64,000 bases of DNA from Unio delphinus (lineage: Eukaryota > Mollusca > Bivalvia > Unionida > Unionidae), in NCBI GenBank assembly GCA_029339505.1, contig JAQISU010000179.1, positions 5,579,501 to 5,643,500 on the forward strand, read 5' to 3'. The notes under the pieces were generated by a model, which worked only from the letters and a program-made list of their open reading frames with translations, was not told the origin of the DNA and did no database searches. Every line of letters starts with the position of its first letter. Position 1 is the first letter of the stretch. Shown piece by piece: positions 34,771 through 46,471 of this stretch. The position numbers and the translations under genes are program-made.

Positions 34771-37700
34771 ACAATGAGGCTCTAAGATCAATACACACAA
34801 ACGTGGCAGTCTAATTTCTTGATTCCTCTTAAAGTGTAACGGATTAAATAGTCAATAGTTTTTAAATTCTGAGCCATTTTTAACACATATTCCAGAAGAG
34901 AACATTATATATTATTCATTATTCCCTACAAAGAATCATATGGTTCTCATCGAAACTGAAATGTGTAGCTTTTGGATATACCTTACATAAAAATATGAAT
35001 TGTGTGATTCGCAAGTTTTAGATAAGGAATTTTAAAATGTTTTCAATCTCACCATGTTGCTGAAATCAGAAACCAGTGTATAAGCAAAATTTATCTACAA
35101 AATGATAACAAGCATAAAAATTGTTTTGAGTTGCTTTAAATATACTAATTTTTAAATCATTATACTCCCATGTAAACTTTAAAAAATACTTGTCTGTCAT
35201 AATTTGTTCTTCATATTTTATTATGCATATCCAATACCTGGATAAGAATTTGCGATTTTTGGTTAAAGGAGGTTTGTAGTGAACCGTGCCTGGATACAGG
35301 GTAGTTTATCTCCACTTCCATTTTTCCTGATAACCCAAGCCTTATCTCATCCCAATTTCGTTAACCATAACACAACATTGCTTCTTTCATTGTTTTATTG
35401 CCAACAACTAGAAATACGGCTGCCTCGGCATGCAAGACCAAATTCATAATCTCACATGTATATTAGTTCAATCCACATGACGCCAATCCCAGGATTAGTA
35501 ACGTTAGAGAATCATACAGAAATACAGGAGAAACTGTCAAAGGGGTAAATATACGACTTTCCATGAGCATCCTCGTGATGCTTTAAATGTGAAAACAAGG
35601 AAGATTTTCTTGCTTATGCTGTTGAAGATGACATAGATAAATTACAGAAGTAACGTAGGAAATAACAGGCGAACACAGACATTAATTAGACACATTTTAA
35701 AAAGTAGCAAGTCAATTGCCAGTTTTTGTTTTCACAATGACTGGTCATGAAGTTTGTAATAGCACGGACGATGATTGAAATGTTGAAAACTAAACTCATG
35801 TTTCTACAATTATAAAAGAGAAATAAGGTCATATAGATGGTAGAAAAGGCTCAAAAGGTTGTAGATTAACAGACAAAACAAACAGTACACTGTATTTGGG
35901 ACATGGAGAAAACAGCTAAAGTGAATCAGGGAGTACCATGTGATTAACAGAACAGTTCATACTAAGGTCGTTTCCTCCTAAGTACAGTTGGGGCTAACAA
36001 AAAAAATATGAAAATTTCAAAAGAATACTGTAACAACAGTAGCAAGAAAAAGAAAAAGAAATAGCAATATTGTCACTAACGCATGCGTATTCAATGTGGA
36101 AGACAATGACCAAAGAGTGCTCCAGAAAATGCAATCAGAACTTTTCAACCTAGTATTTTATAGAAGCTGACTGTATCGTCACTGGTTGTTGATTTAGAAA
36201 ATGCACAAGAACAATTTACTGAAGAACTCGTTATAAGATTCAATGTGGAAAGTTACATTCTTCTGTCATTTTGACAAAAATATAAATTCTCGACATTAGA
36301 GGATGTGATACACATAATACAAATGAAAGCATATTACTTTGTACCTGTGTACACAACATGTAATGTCTATTAGGCAGAAATGTAAATATCAGTTAAGAAA
36401 TGTGTATTGTTGCATTTCTACCCAAGTATATTGACTTTGAGATCTAAGAACAAAGAAGTAAATAACTATGTGCATATATCAAGAACGAATAGCCTGCATT
36501 ATGCCGCTTACAAGCGGAAGAAAAGAAGAAAAAAAGAGAAGAAACGCTAATAGTACTGAATTCAAGTACCTTGGGTATAAATTATGTCATTTTAAAATTA
36601 TTTAGAGAAATCGGCCTTGGCACATGGTAGTTATTAAAACAAAAGAAGTCAAAGGCGAGATTTCAGGAAATAGTTGGTTTCTTCCGCTTTTTACCTTACA
36701 TCAAAATGGACCTAACTTACCCCTTCGGATGGAAATAAATAAAGAATTACATTAAAAGAAACATTAAATTAACTGTGCATTGAATAAAATGATAAATTAC
36801 ATAATAGGTTTTGTCTTGTATATTTGGAATCAATTACACGCTCATTGCATTTGCCGTTATAAAACAAGAGCACGTCGGGGATAAAGTGGAATACTTTTCT
36901 AGTCTGTGTCAGTTCCAAAGTCGCTTTCTCTTCGGATTTATTAATTTATAAATTATTTATTTTCATAAATTGTGATTATATGTATGAATGTATTACATGT
37001 TTAGATATCTAGTTCTTTGCATGCCATTACGTTTTGTTATTCAGTTTTAAATTGTGATCTGAAAAGAGTTAAGTTTCGTACACTTTCTTGTGCCTCTCAG
37101 AAGTACTTACTCTAGATTTAGTCTTGGTTTTCATGGCCTGATCAATCTTGAACTTATTTTCGTATTTTAATAATGATCATAATTTAAAGTAAATTTATGG
37201 CTTGTAAGGTTTAGTTTAATGAAACTGTAGCTAATACAAAAAGAAGCAGAATGCGAGGTTTTATGAAATAGTTTGTTTTGTTCCGGTTTCTTATGTTTGT
37301 GATGTTTCATTTAAAATTTAACACTTGTGATTTTTAGTTTAAATATAGTACTTGTAGAAATTTTCTTTTGCATTGTATGACGTTATGAGTAATTTTGTCA
37401 TTGCCTAAATATGTTGCTGACACTAATTCGGACAGAATTTACGGAAATGGACTGTGATGGTTATGTCAACACAGAACAAAAATGTGTGTCAGCATGATAA
37501 ATATGAGCTTTTAATTTTAATCATACCATGTACGTGACTAGAATTAACAGAAACCGAAGAATGGATCTTTGTGGTACATTAACAATTAATTTAGTTTCTC
37601 GTAAACATTAATTGTACAAAAATACAATTTGTTTTCTATCACCTTGATAGGTTCAAACTGTTTTAGCAAATTACTCCAAACACTTTATTCATTCAGTTTA

Positions 37701-39385
37701 AATGTAAAGTCTATGTGCCAGATCCGATCAAAAGATTTTGGTCGATCGTAACTTGCACTACAAGACTTTGAGTTTGTTCCAGTGCCATGCATGTTCTACG
37801 GTACTATTCAGTGCGTTCCAATAGCAGTCTAGTGACCGGGAAAGAATCCGGATTGATAAGTTGAGAAAGACCCAGTTTTTGTTGTTGCTAAAACATTACT
37901 CATATATTTAAAATGCATCTTTTGATTTTTTTAAGGTATGATTGGAAATTTCATGAAACTAAGGTTTTTAAGTAATGGGAAATGTACATCAGTTTCCACC
38001 TATCTGGAAATTACATTTTTCTCACAGGCATTAAAAATAACTTGGTGGTCTTCATCTTGTTGTACGAAACTCACAGATGCTGTCTTTTTTGTTGGAGGTA
38101 ATATATTGCAGCCAGGCAAGACTATATCATAACTTCCTGTTTCCAAAAATAAACTTTAAGCATCACGACCTTTGTGTGGGGGCTATATGGACAAATATGT
38201 CTAAAGATCAGGACGACATAGTGATTTACATCTAAGATGAAAATAATACAAAATGAAACAAGTTGAACATTATTTCTATAACGTGAATCGATTCATCGAT
38301 TTCACAATGATACGATTTCAGATAGTTTATGTACATGCAAAGAACACATACATATTTGTTACATAGATCTACCAACATACCAACATACTTCAATCATAAC
38401 AATACACTGTTACGACCATGTGGTTTTAAACAAAGTAATAAAAAGAATGAAAACTAACATGAGTTCTAAATTTCGGCGAAAAGAAAATTAGGAAATTATT
38501 TTCCAACTTAAACTAGAAACTTATCCTTTGGATATGAAAGCTCTCACCTAAAGATATTAATGAAATATTTGTAAAATAAAGGAAATGTTTTATGCAATCA
38601 ATTCTTGTGGCATACGTATATAAGCAGAGTTATTGACCTTACTCGAATATCCATAAATGATTTGTAAGCTACGTTGTTTAATCTTAACCTTGGGTATGCA
38701 TGAACAAAAGAAATACATGACACATCATATTTGCAAGATACGCATTTATGCAAAGTGTCATTAAAATTCCACTACCCTTTAATACGATATAAAGCAGACA
38801 CTACAATCCTTTTGTGCGTGTCAAGCTATACGTTGTCTACTAAAGATATATATTTGTGCGAAACTAATAATTTTATCAAATGTTTATATTGTGTGTCTCT
38901 AAATAACGGCCGCAAATCCTAGAAAATATAACTTTCTTGCATTATTAGACTCCATTAAGCTTGTATATCACGTTGCTGCAATCACAACTTATTACAAAAC
39001 AAGGTATTTGTTTAATTTTGCACCAAAACAAAATTTAAATATGTATTTGTCATTTTCAAAATTGCTGTGACTTCATAATCTGAATTGTGTAGAATTGTTA
39101 AAAATTTGTTTTCTTTTTATGGAAAAACCGATATTCAAATTTCCCAATGTATTCATTTATTTGATTCGTATTAGACGAATGAAGAAAGGCAGCCCATTTG
39201 TAGTAAACGTTCCTATTACATATACTAATTTGGCCTACATATTTTAATTAGGTTGTCCCTTTCATACGTTTTGATCGACCATCACTTTGGTCTACACCAC
39301 ATATAGGACCGTCTGTTGCCTTTAAGAATAGATGCAAGCTTGGTATACCAGGATATATCTCAAACATTTACTGTGACAAAAGTGT
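34771..39385. other. 4.6 kb without a recognised gene
   Basis: AT-rich DNA. I read both strands and saw no exon-like frame with good splice sites, no tRNA-like boxes and no tandem array. Confidence 0.4.
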
Positions 39386-39475
39386 ATGAAACAACATGAC
39401 ATTAAAATAGTTATGCGTCGTACTAATATGAAACAACATGACATTAAAATAGTTAGGCGTCATACTAATATGGCT
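39386..39475. repeat. 43-bp direct duplication
   Basis: ATGAAACAACATGACATTAA with AATAGTTA-GCGTC-TACTAATATG occurs twice in tandem with two differences. Confidence 0.9.
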
Positions 39476-39584
39476 GTAACCTCTACTTTGCTAGGCAGTT
39501 AATGACGATCATTTGAACTCGTGTTCACCAAAACCAAAAGAACGATTCTCAAAACAACAAACAACAAACAAACCAGCCCCCCCC

Positions 39585-40023
39585 CCAACCACTTATGCTC
39601 CCCCCCCACTAATAGAACAACTCCAAAACAAAATAATAAAACGAAATGTTTTCATGTGCATGCACATAGACCTTATGGGCTAATCATAAGTCAGATTAGG
39701 TAAGTCTTTAATACGCCATAAGTCTTTAATACGTCATAAGTCTTTAATACGCCCGAAAATGTATAAACGTCATCTAGTAGTGGGACTTTGCTTTGCATGA
39801 CCTTTTTCTCATTGTCAGGGTCAAGCTTGGCCTTTTCATATTCTTTGCAATACTGCAATAAACTATGTCTTGAAAATGAATTAATAAGCTACAAATCACA
39901 CGTCGTTAACGTTAACGTTATCCCATAAGGTCTATGTGCATGTTCCTGAAAACGTTTCGTTTTATTATTTTGTTTTGGGGTTGCTCTTTTATTGTTTGGG
40001 GGGGGGGGGGGTAGGTGGTTGGG
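39585..40023. mobile_element. Foldback element: ~100-bp inverted arms around a 240-bp centre
   Basis: The left arm (39585-39680) and right arm (39921-40023) are inverted copies sharing AAAACAAAATAATAAAACGA and CATGCACATAGACCTTATGG, with C-runs at the outer ends. The centre carries three 19-bp tandem units (ATAAGTCTTTAATACGC, 39708-39752). No coding capacity; open frames on both arms mirror each other. Probably a MITE, family unknown. Confidence 0.7.
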
Positions 40024-42028
40024 AGTAGTGTGGCAACTTCTGCAGCAGTTGTAGAGCATTGGAATCGATCAGATTGCCCATCAGTATGATTCATGTCACA
40101 TGTGTGGTAATCATATATTGGCATGTATTTAATAGCAACCTGTGTATTATAATGTTACAGGATGTGGTTCTAAGCTGTTATATTATGCATGTGTTTAAGC
40201 TTTTTCGGTTTGAATTTCAATACCTTGCTGGGATAATGTTGAAACGTTTTATAATGCTTTAGTCGGCAGTGTTAGTTATTCAATTATTATTAAGTGCAAC
40301 CAGATTGATGCAACATGTTTTGACACTATATTAACTTGACACTTCCATTTGTTGGAGAGGTTAATTTGGTTTAGAAACATCTAAACAAAGAAGAAGAGGA
40401 TGCACACGTTTTTTTATTCCAGACATCGCCTCGTCTGCTTCTTTGGTATTGAACCTAAAACTGAATCGCATAAACCATGTTTAGTTCATCGTCCAATTGT
40501 TCATATTTAAAAATGTAGATTAATAAGAGGTAAGTCATATACTTTATTGGAATCTTACAAGTAATGAAAATGTACAATATGAACAAAACCTTGTGCATCA
40601 AGCACCAGTTGTCTGATGAGCTTAATAAACGTTATGCGTCGTGTTGGTATCACCGAGCACATTATAATTCTATGTTTTGATACAAATTATTCGTAATTAT
40701 CTTGCAACCTTGAAGATTGAACGTCGAATCCAAATTTTATCAACACAGGTGCAGCACATAGTTCATTGGGACCAAAAGCGAAGGTAAGAAAGATCGTGAA
40801 TAGTTTGATAGGGGCCATCGTCGATTACTAAAGCTTCAAGTTGTTTTCAAGATATCTCACCTTAATATCTCGGAGGTAGAATACATTATAAATTGCAATT
40901 TTAACAACCCTTTATATCCATCGCTTGGTGGGAATGTGGAGGGGGATCGTTCTGAATCGAAACCTTCTAACCTGTAGCCAGTTAATTAATAATAGTACGC
41001 AATTGAACATTGCAATTTGACATAACAGCACAAATTTCAGAAAAACCGCTAAGAACATTTTAAGATATTTAAGTATTGGCTTTTTGAGGGGACATAAAAT
41101 AACCCCTATTAAGTCTTATTCATGGGGTTTGATCACGTGATAGAGTACAGTATAAATATTTGTTCAGTTTAATCATTTAGGTTTTTAAATATATAGTATT
41201 GTTACTTTTGTTCCAGTTGTAACATTTGCGTGCATGTGTGGAATCGCTTTCCAGCATTGAACTTTCAATAATTTACACAAATGATAAATGTCTTAAAACT
41301 ATATATGATGTATCATATTCTCACATCGCTAGATATGTTTGAAATATTGTGTTATCAAAATATCCACTCTAAACAGGAAGGTTTTCAGGTGAAAGAAAAA
41401 ACGAAACATGGGGAATTCCATATGTGATGTTGAGTGCTAACAATTCCTGTCTTATTTTTACAAATGTCTTCTGATAGAATTCGTAATTCAAAGTACTTTG
41501 GGTGATGTCAATCTGTGTTATGTAATATTACGATAATTCGTTGTTGGCCGATTCTGAAACAAAGCAACTATTTGTCCGTGACTTATCAATTGCGTCACAG
41601 TTAAGTTTTTTGACAAAATGGTGAGAAACTATGTTAACTGTTTATTTTACAATCCGCCACTGATGTCACCGGTCAGCTTAGGCTTAGAGACCAGACATTA
41701 GCACATGCCAGTGCTACTATTCCAAGACAGTTTTCAAAAAGACCACTGGGATCCAATCAGAACTAAGTAAAATTTTGTGACGAGTTTCTCACCCAGCCAG
41801 ACATGTTCCTGGTACATTAATTTTTGAAGAAACAGTACAGTTTTGGAAGTGAATAAAGAAACATCATGTACTCCGATGACAATCTGTGCACTCGTAAAAA
41901 AAAAACGGGAAAAGAAGTTCCATGATATTTGAACGAGATTTGGAACAAAGACTTCTGAAAAAGCTATCAGGGTGTGATAAGACGCCATCCAAACATTAGA
42001 GAGAGAGAGCAGACAACGTGGAGAACAT
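40024..42028. other. Intergenic stretch, nothing recognised
   Basis: No gene or repeat recognised, apart from a short GA-rich run near 42000. Confidence 0.4.
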
Positions 42029-42214
42029 GTGAAAATAGGTAGTTGTGAAGAGGCGCAGTGCCGGGAGAACAGACAGTTGTGTGTAGACGCAGGACCGGAG
42101 ACGGAAGCATGGATACCGGAAGTACCGAATAGAGAGACAAGGCGGAAGTTGCAGATGAGTAACATAGAAGTGACACGGGACGAAGAAACTAACACATTTG
42201 TAATGAAAATGTGA
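42029..42214 (+). other. Open, GC-richer stretch that may be coding (unrecognised)
   Basis: A 61-codon frame with a highly charged translation (for example GPETEAWIPEVPNRETRR) ends at a TGA (42212). GC content and CpG density are higher than in the flanks. The first Met lies late in the frame, so it would need an upstream exon; an AG at 42010 could serve as acceptor. The opposite strand is also open, a side effect of composition. No family recognised. Confidence 0.2.
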
Positions 42215-43039
42215 TGAAATAACTGGTCATTTTAATGTCTTTGTATTGATTTTAAGAAACTGCGTTGAAAAATTGCCCCGTAATTGTTGAATATCGTGAG
42301 ATCGTGTATTGTTATTACAATCCCCTTATTATTTGTATATTTTATGAACCCAGACCATCAGCCCTTGCTGACCTAGGACTCGAAACTCTTGAATCTTTTA
42401 ATTGTCCGTCCGTCTTTGGTAAGTGACACAATCCCACTTTGTCAGCTGCATCTGTTCGGCTAGATAATAGCCTTGGTTTGATCATGCTATATGAGAAATT
42501 TCACTTTGTTTATTTTCTAGTACATATTATTAATAATAATTGTGTTTAGGGACTATTTTGCAACACAACGGAGTCTTGGTTTGCAAAGCTATTTAATCGA
42601 AATCAGTCTCTTGGTTTGCAAAGCTATTTAATCGAAATCAGTCTCTCGTCCCTGCCTTCACATTATCGTAATAACTCCATTTAGTGACCATATTTCAACA
42701 GCAATAAATAATTTTTTAACTGTATATCAGATGATATATGCTGCTTTTTATCCCTTTATTAAATAAGAATCCGGAGGTGAATCTTTGTAACCAGTGTTAA
42801 GGAGTATTATTGCAATATTCTGAGATCATACTATAATAGTATAGGATAATGTATAAGCCTGACATTAGTTTGGATGGTTTACTACTTGTCCTCTTTGCTA
42901 ACGAATTCTGACCGAAATCGCTACGAACATTGCGAATGAACATGAACTGTAAAGATGCATGGAATTGATACAAATCACGTTTGTCTTTTTCGCTTAGAAG
43001 GTTATAAACCACATGAACGTGCATCTTGTACAGCAAGCT

Positions 43040-43590
43040 CTCATTGCTATGCAGAGAATTGTTAGAGCCTATAACGTCATCCTAGTAATGACAAAGCAGG
43101 TTTATGTAACACGAGATCTCATTGTTATGTAAAGAATTGGTAGAACCAATAGGGCCATCCTAGTAATGACAAAGAAGGGTCATTTAAAACGCTCTCTCAT
43201 TGCTATGGAAACAATTGGTTTAGCAAATAGGGTCATCCTAGTAATGACAAAGAAGGATCATGTAAAACGAGCTTCAAGTTTAATGTAAGGAATTGGTAGA
43301 ACCAATAGGGTCATCCTAGTAATGACAAAGCAGGTTTATGTAACACGAGATCTCATTGTTATGTAAAGAATTGGTAGAACCAATAGGGCCATCCTAGTAA
43401 TGACAAAGAAGGATCATGTAAAACGAGCTTCAAGTTTAATGTAAGGAATTGGTAGAACCAATAGGGTCATCCTAGTAATGACAAAGAAGGGTCATTTAAA
43501 ACGAGCTCTAATTGTTATGTAAAGAATTGGTAGAACCAATAGAGTCATCCTAGTAATGAAGTGTCTTGTAAAGCGAGGTCTCACTGCTAC
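43040..43590. repeat. 78-bp minisatellite, 7 copies
   Basis: The anchor ATCCTAGTAATGACAAAG recurs every 77-79 bp from 43079. Units also share GTAAAGAATTGGTAGAACCA. It lies inside the duplicated tract; the partner region near 58375-58500 has its own, different short repeats. Confidence 0.9.
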
Positions 43591-44102
43591 GTAAAGCTGA
43601 TACATTTTGGAACTTAATCATAAGATTTTGCTTGTATTCAAGACCAAAAATTATTTCCAGTTGCAATGAGAAGTGCCATTTCAAAATGACTAATAATACA
43701 TTCGCCTTGTCCTCAGACATTACCATATTTCTGCATCGAGTATTTAACCTATTCGTAACAGTGTTGGTTCACATAGGTATACGGTATTTATATCGATTTA
43801 TAATTTACGCACGTGTAACAAGATTTCCTACTGATGGCAGAATTGAGAAATACACATTAATAAATTTATTAAATAATCTTTCAATAAGGTTTAAGGAGGA
43901 AATGCATTTATGAATGTTGTTGCCTTTGAAATTGCATTAGATTGTACTTAACATACATTAAAGTTTTATATCTTTCTTAACCTGAAATCGTTTTGATTCT
44001 GCTTTAGAAATAAATTCATTATCTATGTGAAGCATGTTAGAAAGTTACAATGTCACGCCCACATGGATTATAACAAGGAATCCAAGTCGGAATTTCTCTC
44101 CC

Positions 44103-44105
<3 letters not shown>

Positions 44106-44160
<55 letters not shown>
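44106..44160. repeat. (CT)n microsatellite
   Basis: A 55-bp CT run; a CT run is also present at the matching position of the duplicated copy (61536). Confidence 0.95.
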
Positions 44161-44163
<3 letters not shown>

Positions 44164-44358
44164 ACATGGGCACACGTACATTACGTTCAGTGTGATTAAT
44201 TTAATATGAAGAGTTTCCTATTTCGGATGATTCTGATCTTCTTGGTCTTGATCCTGGTCTTGGGAGCATTTGCTCACTTACATATACGTTATTTCTTTTA
44301 GTACCTCGTCAAATGTTAGACTTTGCAAGAAATGTTTCTATCAAACGGATGCACGATT

Positions 44359-44360
<2 letters not shown>

Positions 44361-44426
<66 letters not shown>
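44361..44426. repeat. (CT)n microsatellite ending in CAG
   Basis: A 65-bp CT run that ends directly in an AG dinucleotide ahead of the exon-like stretch at 44428. Confidence 0.95.
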
Positions 44427-44427
<1 letters not shown>

Positions 44428-44508
44428 GTGAAAATCAGAATCAAGCGGACTGACACAGCAGACTTGGGAATAACATATCAACTGTCTTTCAGTTCGCAGT
44501 CAGATAAA
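44428..44508 (+). other. Exon-like 81-nt stretch between (CT)n-CAG and GTAAGT
   Basis: The CT tract plus CAG forms a strong acceptor, and AAA-GTAAGT a near-consensus donor. The 81 nt between are open in phase 0 (KIRIKRTDTADLGITYQLSF within 27 codons). The peptide is mixed and soluble-looking, not low-complexity. No neighbouring exon with matching phase was found and no family is recognised. Confidence 0.3.
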
Positions 44509-45735
44509 GTAAGTCTACATTTCGATAAAGTCACTATTCATAGCACATGTATGTCAGTTTCAGATACGATCAATAACAAATCTGCAGAAACTTAAATGAA
44601 AAATAACTCACGTTACAATTTTGTCAATTAGAAGAAAATATTGATACGATCTGGATTTAAATGAAGAAATTCAATGGAAATGATATGTTTAAGTTGGTGA
44701 CTTCGATTATAAAAATGAACGCGCATTTCTTTAGCATTCGTCCTTATATCACACTAACCGCGATTTATCTAGCTGCTTAAGCGGGAACGACAGGATAAGG
44801 ATATCTCATCTAAGAAAATAGAGAAACCTGGAAAAGGCCTTAGTGATCGTGGACGCAAATTGAATCACCCCTAAAAACGATATAATAATTAAATAGTTAA
44901 ACTGCATGTGAGTGTATGAGTTGGTGGATAGATTAGAAACACTTATTGGGACCGTCTGAGCCGGTAATATCGCACCAGAAGTCTTCAAAGCAGACCGCAT
45001 TGATTTGTCAGCACCAATGAACCGAGAAACATTTTGAGCTGTAATGCATTACCTTGTTGAAAACATCGAGGAGGTACGGTATATTATGGTAGGAATGATG
45101 AGTCGTTGCTGACATAGCCCCGGGCATTACTCTATGATTACAATCTCATCAATGAAACCGGAATTCAGTGTTTTTCTCGATACCTTGCACTGTTGGGAAA
45201 TGCGCACACTTGAAAGTGCATTATTCAGTCGATATTTCATTCCTCCTTTCGGAGACCCTTAACATTAATTACATTTATTTTCAGCATTTTTCAACATTAG
45301 ATTTATTTTATCATATAAGTATTGGATTATGGCGAGTACGAAGTTGTCAACGTGGTAAATGTCAGAAGATGCTAATACTGATAGCGAGTTTGTTCAATTT
45401 GGGACGAATATCTGCGTCACTGGGTGTTAACAAACCGTCGTATGCAATATAATCTTGTTAAGCGCCACAAAGAGATTGATATTTGAAACCCCTCGAATGT
45501 GTCAGTAAACTCGAGAGGTTAGCACGGTGTCTTATCTTTAGTACGTTAAAACGCCCAATCGTTACGAGTCCGGTCAGAGTCCGCTTGTCGTGCAATCATA
45601 CTACTCAATGCCATTATTAATAAAACATTATCGTAAACACTAAATAATCGAAGCGGAAGAACAACTCCAAAATTAAATCACGAAGATAACCGTATTGATC
45701 ATGCGTTACCAACGCACGTGTTTGGTCGACGATGC
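44509..45735. other. Intergenic stretch, nothing recognised
   Basis: No gene or repeat family recognised. Confidence 0.4.
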
Positions 45736-46195
45736 TATTTGTCAGATTGCCTTTTCAACAAGTGTTGGTTTTGATGTGGCAGAACAACATCATCGGTACA
45801 CTAATCGGTACTTTTTTGGGCTATAACAATAGTAACAGGTGATGGTGCTAGCAAAATAATTCAATAAAGTTACATTCACCAACACGTATTGATTCAGAAT
45901 GTCTTGCAACCGTTCAATAAATCTCAAAGCGATTAGTGAACTGTAGTTGTGACGAATGAGAATTTTGAAAAAATAGTTGCTATTTTCGGTCTTGCCTCTG
46001 CAACAACTGTTTGTTTTTATGTGATAAAAATCGGGGCAACCAAAACCATCATAGGTACAGTAATCGGAATTATTTTTGGGCTCGTGTCGATAATAACTGG
46101 TGAGACGCTGTTGGTGCTAACAAATTAATTACATTCACAAATACGATTTGTTCAGAACAGGTTGCAGCTGGACAATTTTGTATCAGTCTGATTAG
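45736..46195. repeat. Diverged ~235-bp tandem duplication
   Basis: Units about 45736-45965 and 45970-46195 align through ATCGGTAC-TAATCGG, TTTTTTGGGCT, GTTACATTCAC and GTTCAGAA. In the second unit one frame (about 45940-46130) is open and very hydrophobic (TIIGTVIGIIFGLVSIITG); the first unit is shifted and stopped in the same place. Confidence 0.7.
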
Positions 46196-46214
46196 TAGTT
46201 GTTGTTGTTGTAAG

Positions 46215-46437
46215 GTTTAACGCCATTTTTCAGCATACGATAGGCTATATATGGCGGCCAGTATTACTGGTGGAGGAAGAACGCGGGAAACCCCCGGAAA
46301 AAAACACCGACCCACGAGAAGCTACTGGCAAGCTTTCTCACATAACTACATTAGCCGAATCTTAGACTCGAACCCACGCAGACAGAGGTGTGATGGCAGT
46401 GATCCGTAACGTAGGGCGCTTTAGACCACTCGTAATA
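46215..46437 (-). mobile_element. tRNA-derived SINE, family B
   Basis: On the minus strand: box A-like GAGTGGTCTAAAGCGCC, box B-like GGGTTCGAGTCTA, a body with GTGGGTCGGTG and CCGCCATATATAGCC, and an end in GGCGTTAAACC followed by (AAC)n. More diverged relatives are at 49500-49692, 51970-52165 and, as a tail only, 55139-55210. Confidence 0.8.
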
Positions 46438-46471
46438 ATGGCTTTTGAGAATATAATAAGTTGAACCTGTC

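Larger units (their letters stand above)
42560..44160. repeat. Old segmental duplication, copy 1 (partner 57950-61590)
   Basis: Collinear blocks on the same strand: 42590-42660 with 57960-58030; 42780-42890 with 58160-58260 (AATCTTTGTA-CCA-TGTTAAG); 43638-43690 with 58795-58850 (GTATTCAAGACCAAAA); 43890-44110 with 61340-61545 (CATTATCTATGT-AAGCATGTT). Identity by eye is roughly 65-75%. The partner is longer because of insertions. Confidence 0.7.

Noticed and set aside
41734..42195. 153-codon minus-strand frame
   Set aside because: Overlaps the plus-strand open stretch; both are open through composition and neither has a recognised family. The plus strand reads more protein-like.
44027..44595. 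Leu/Ser-repeat open frames
   Set aside because: Translation of (CT)n microsatellites; only the short stretch 44428-44508 was kept as a candidate.
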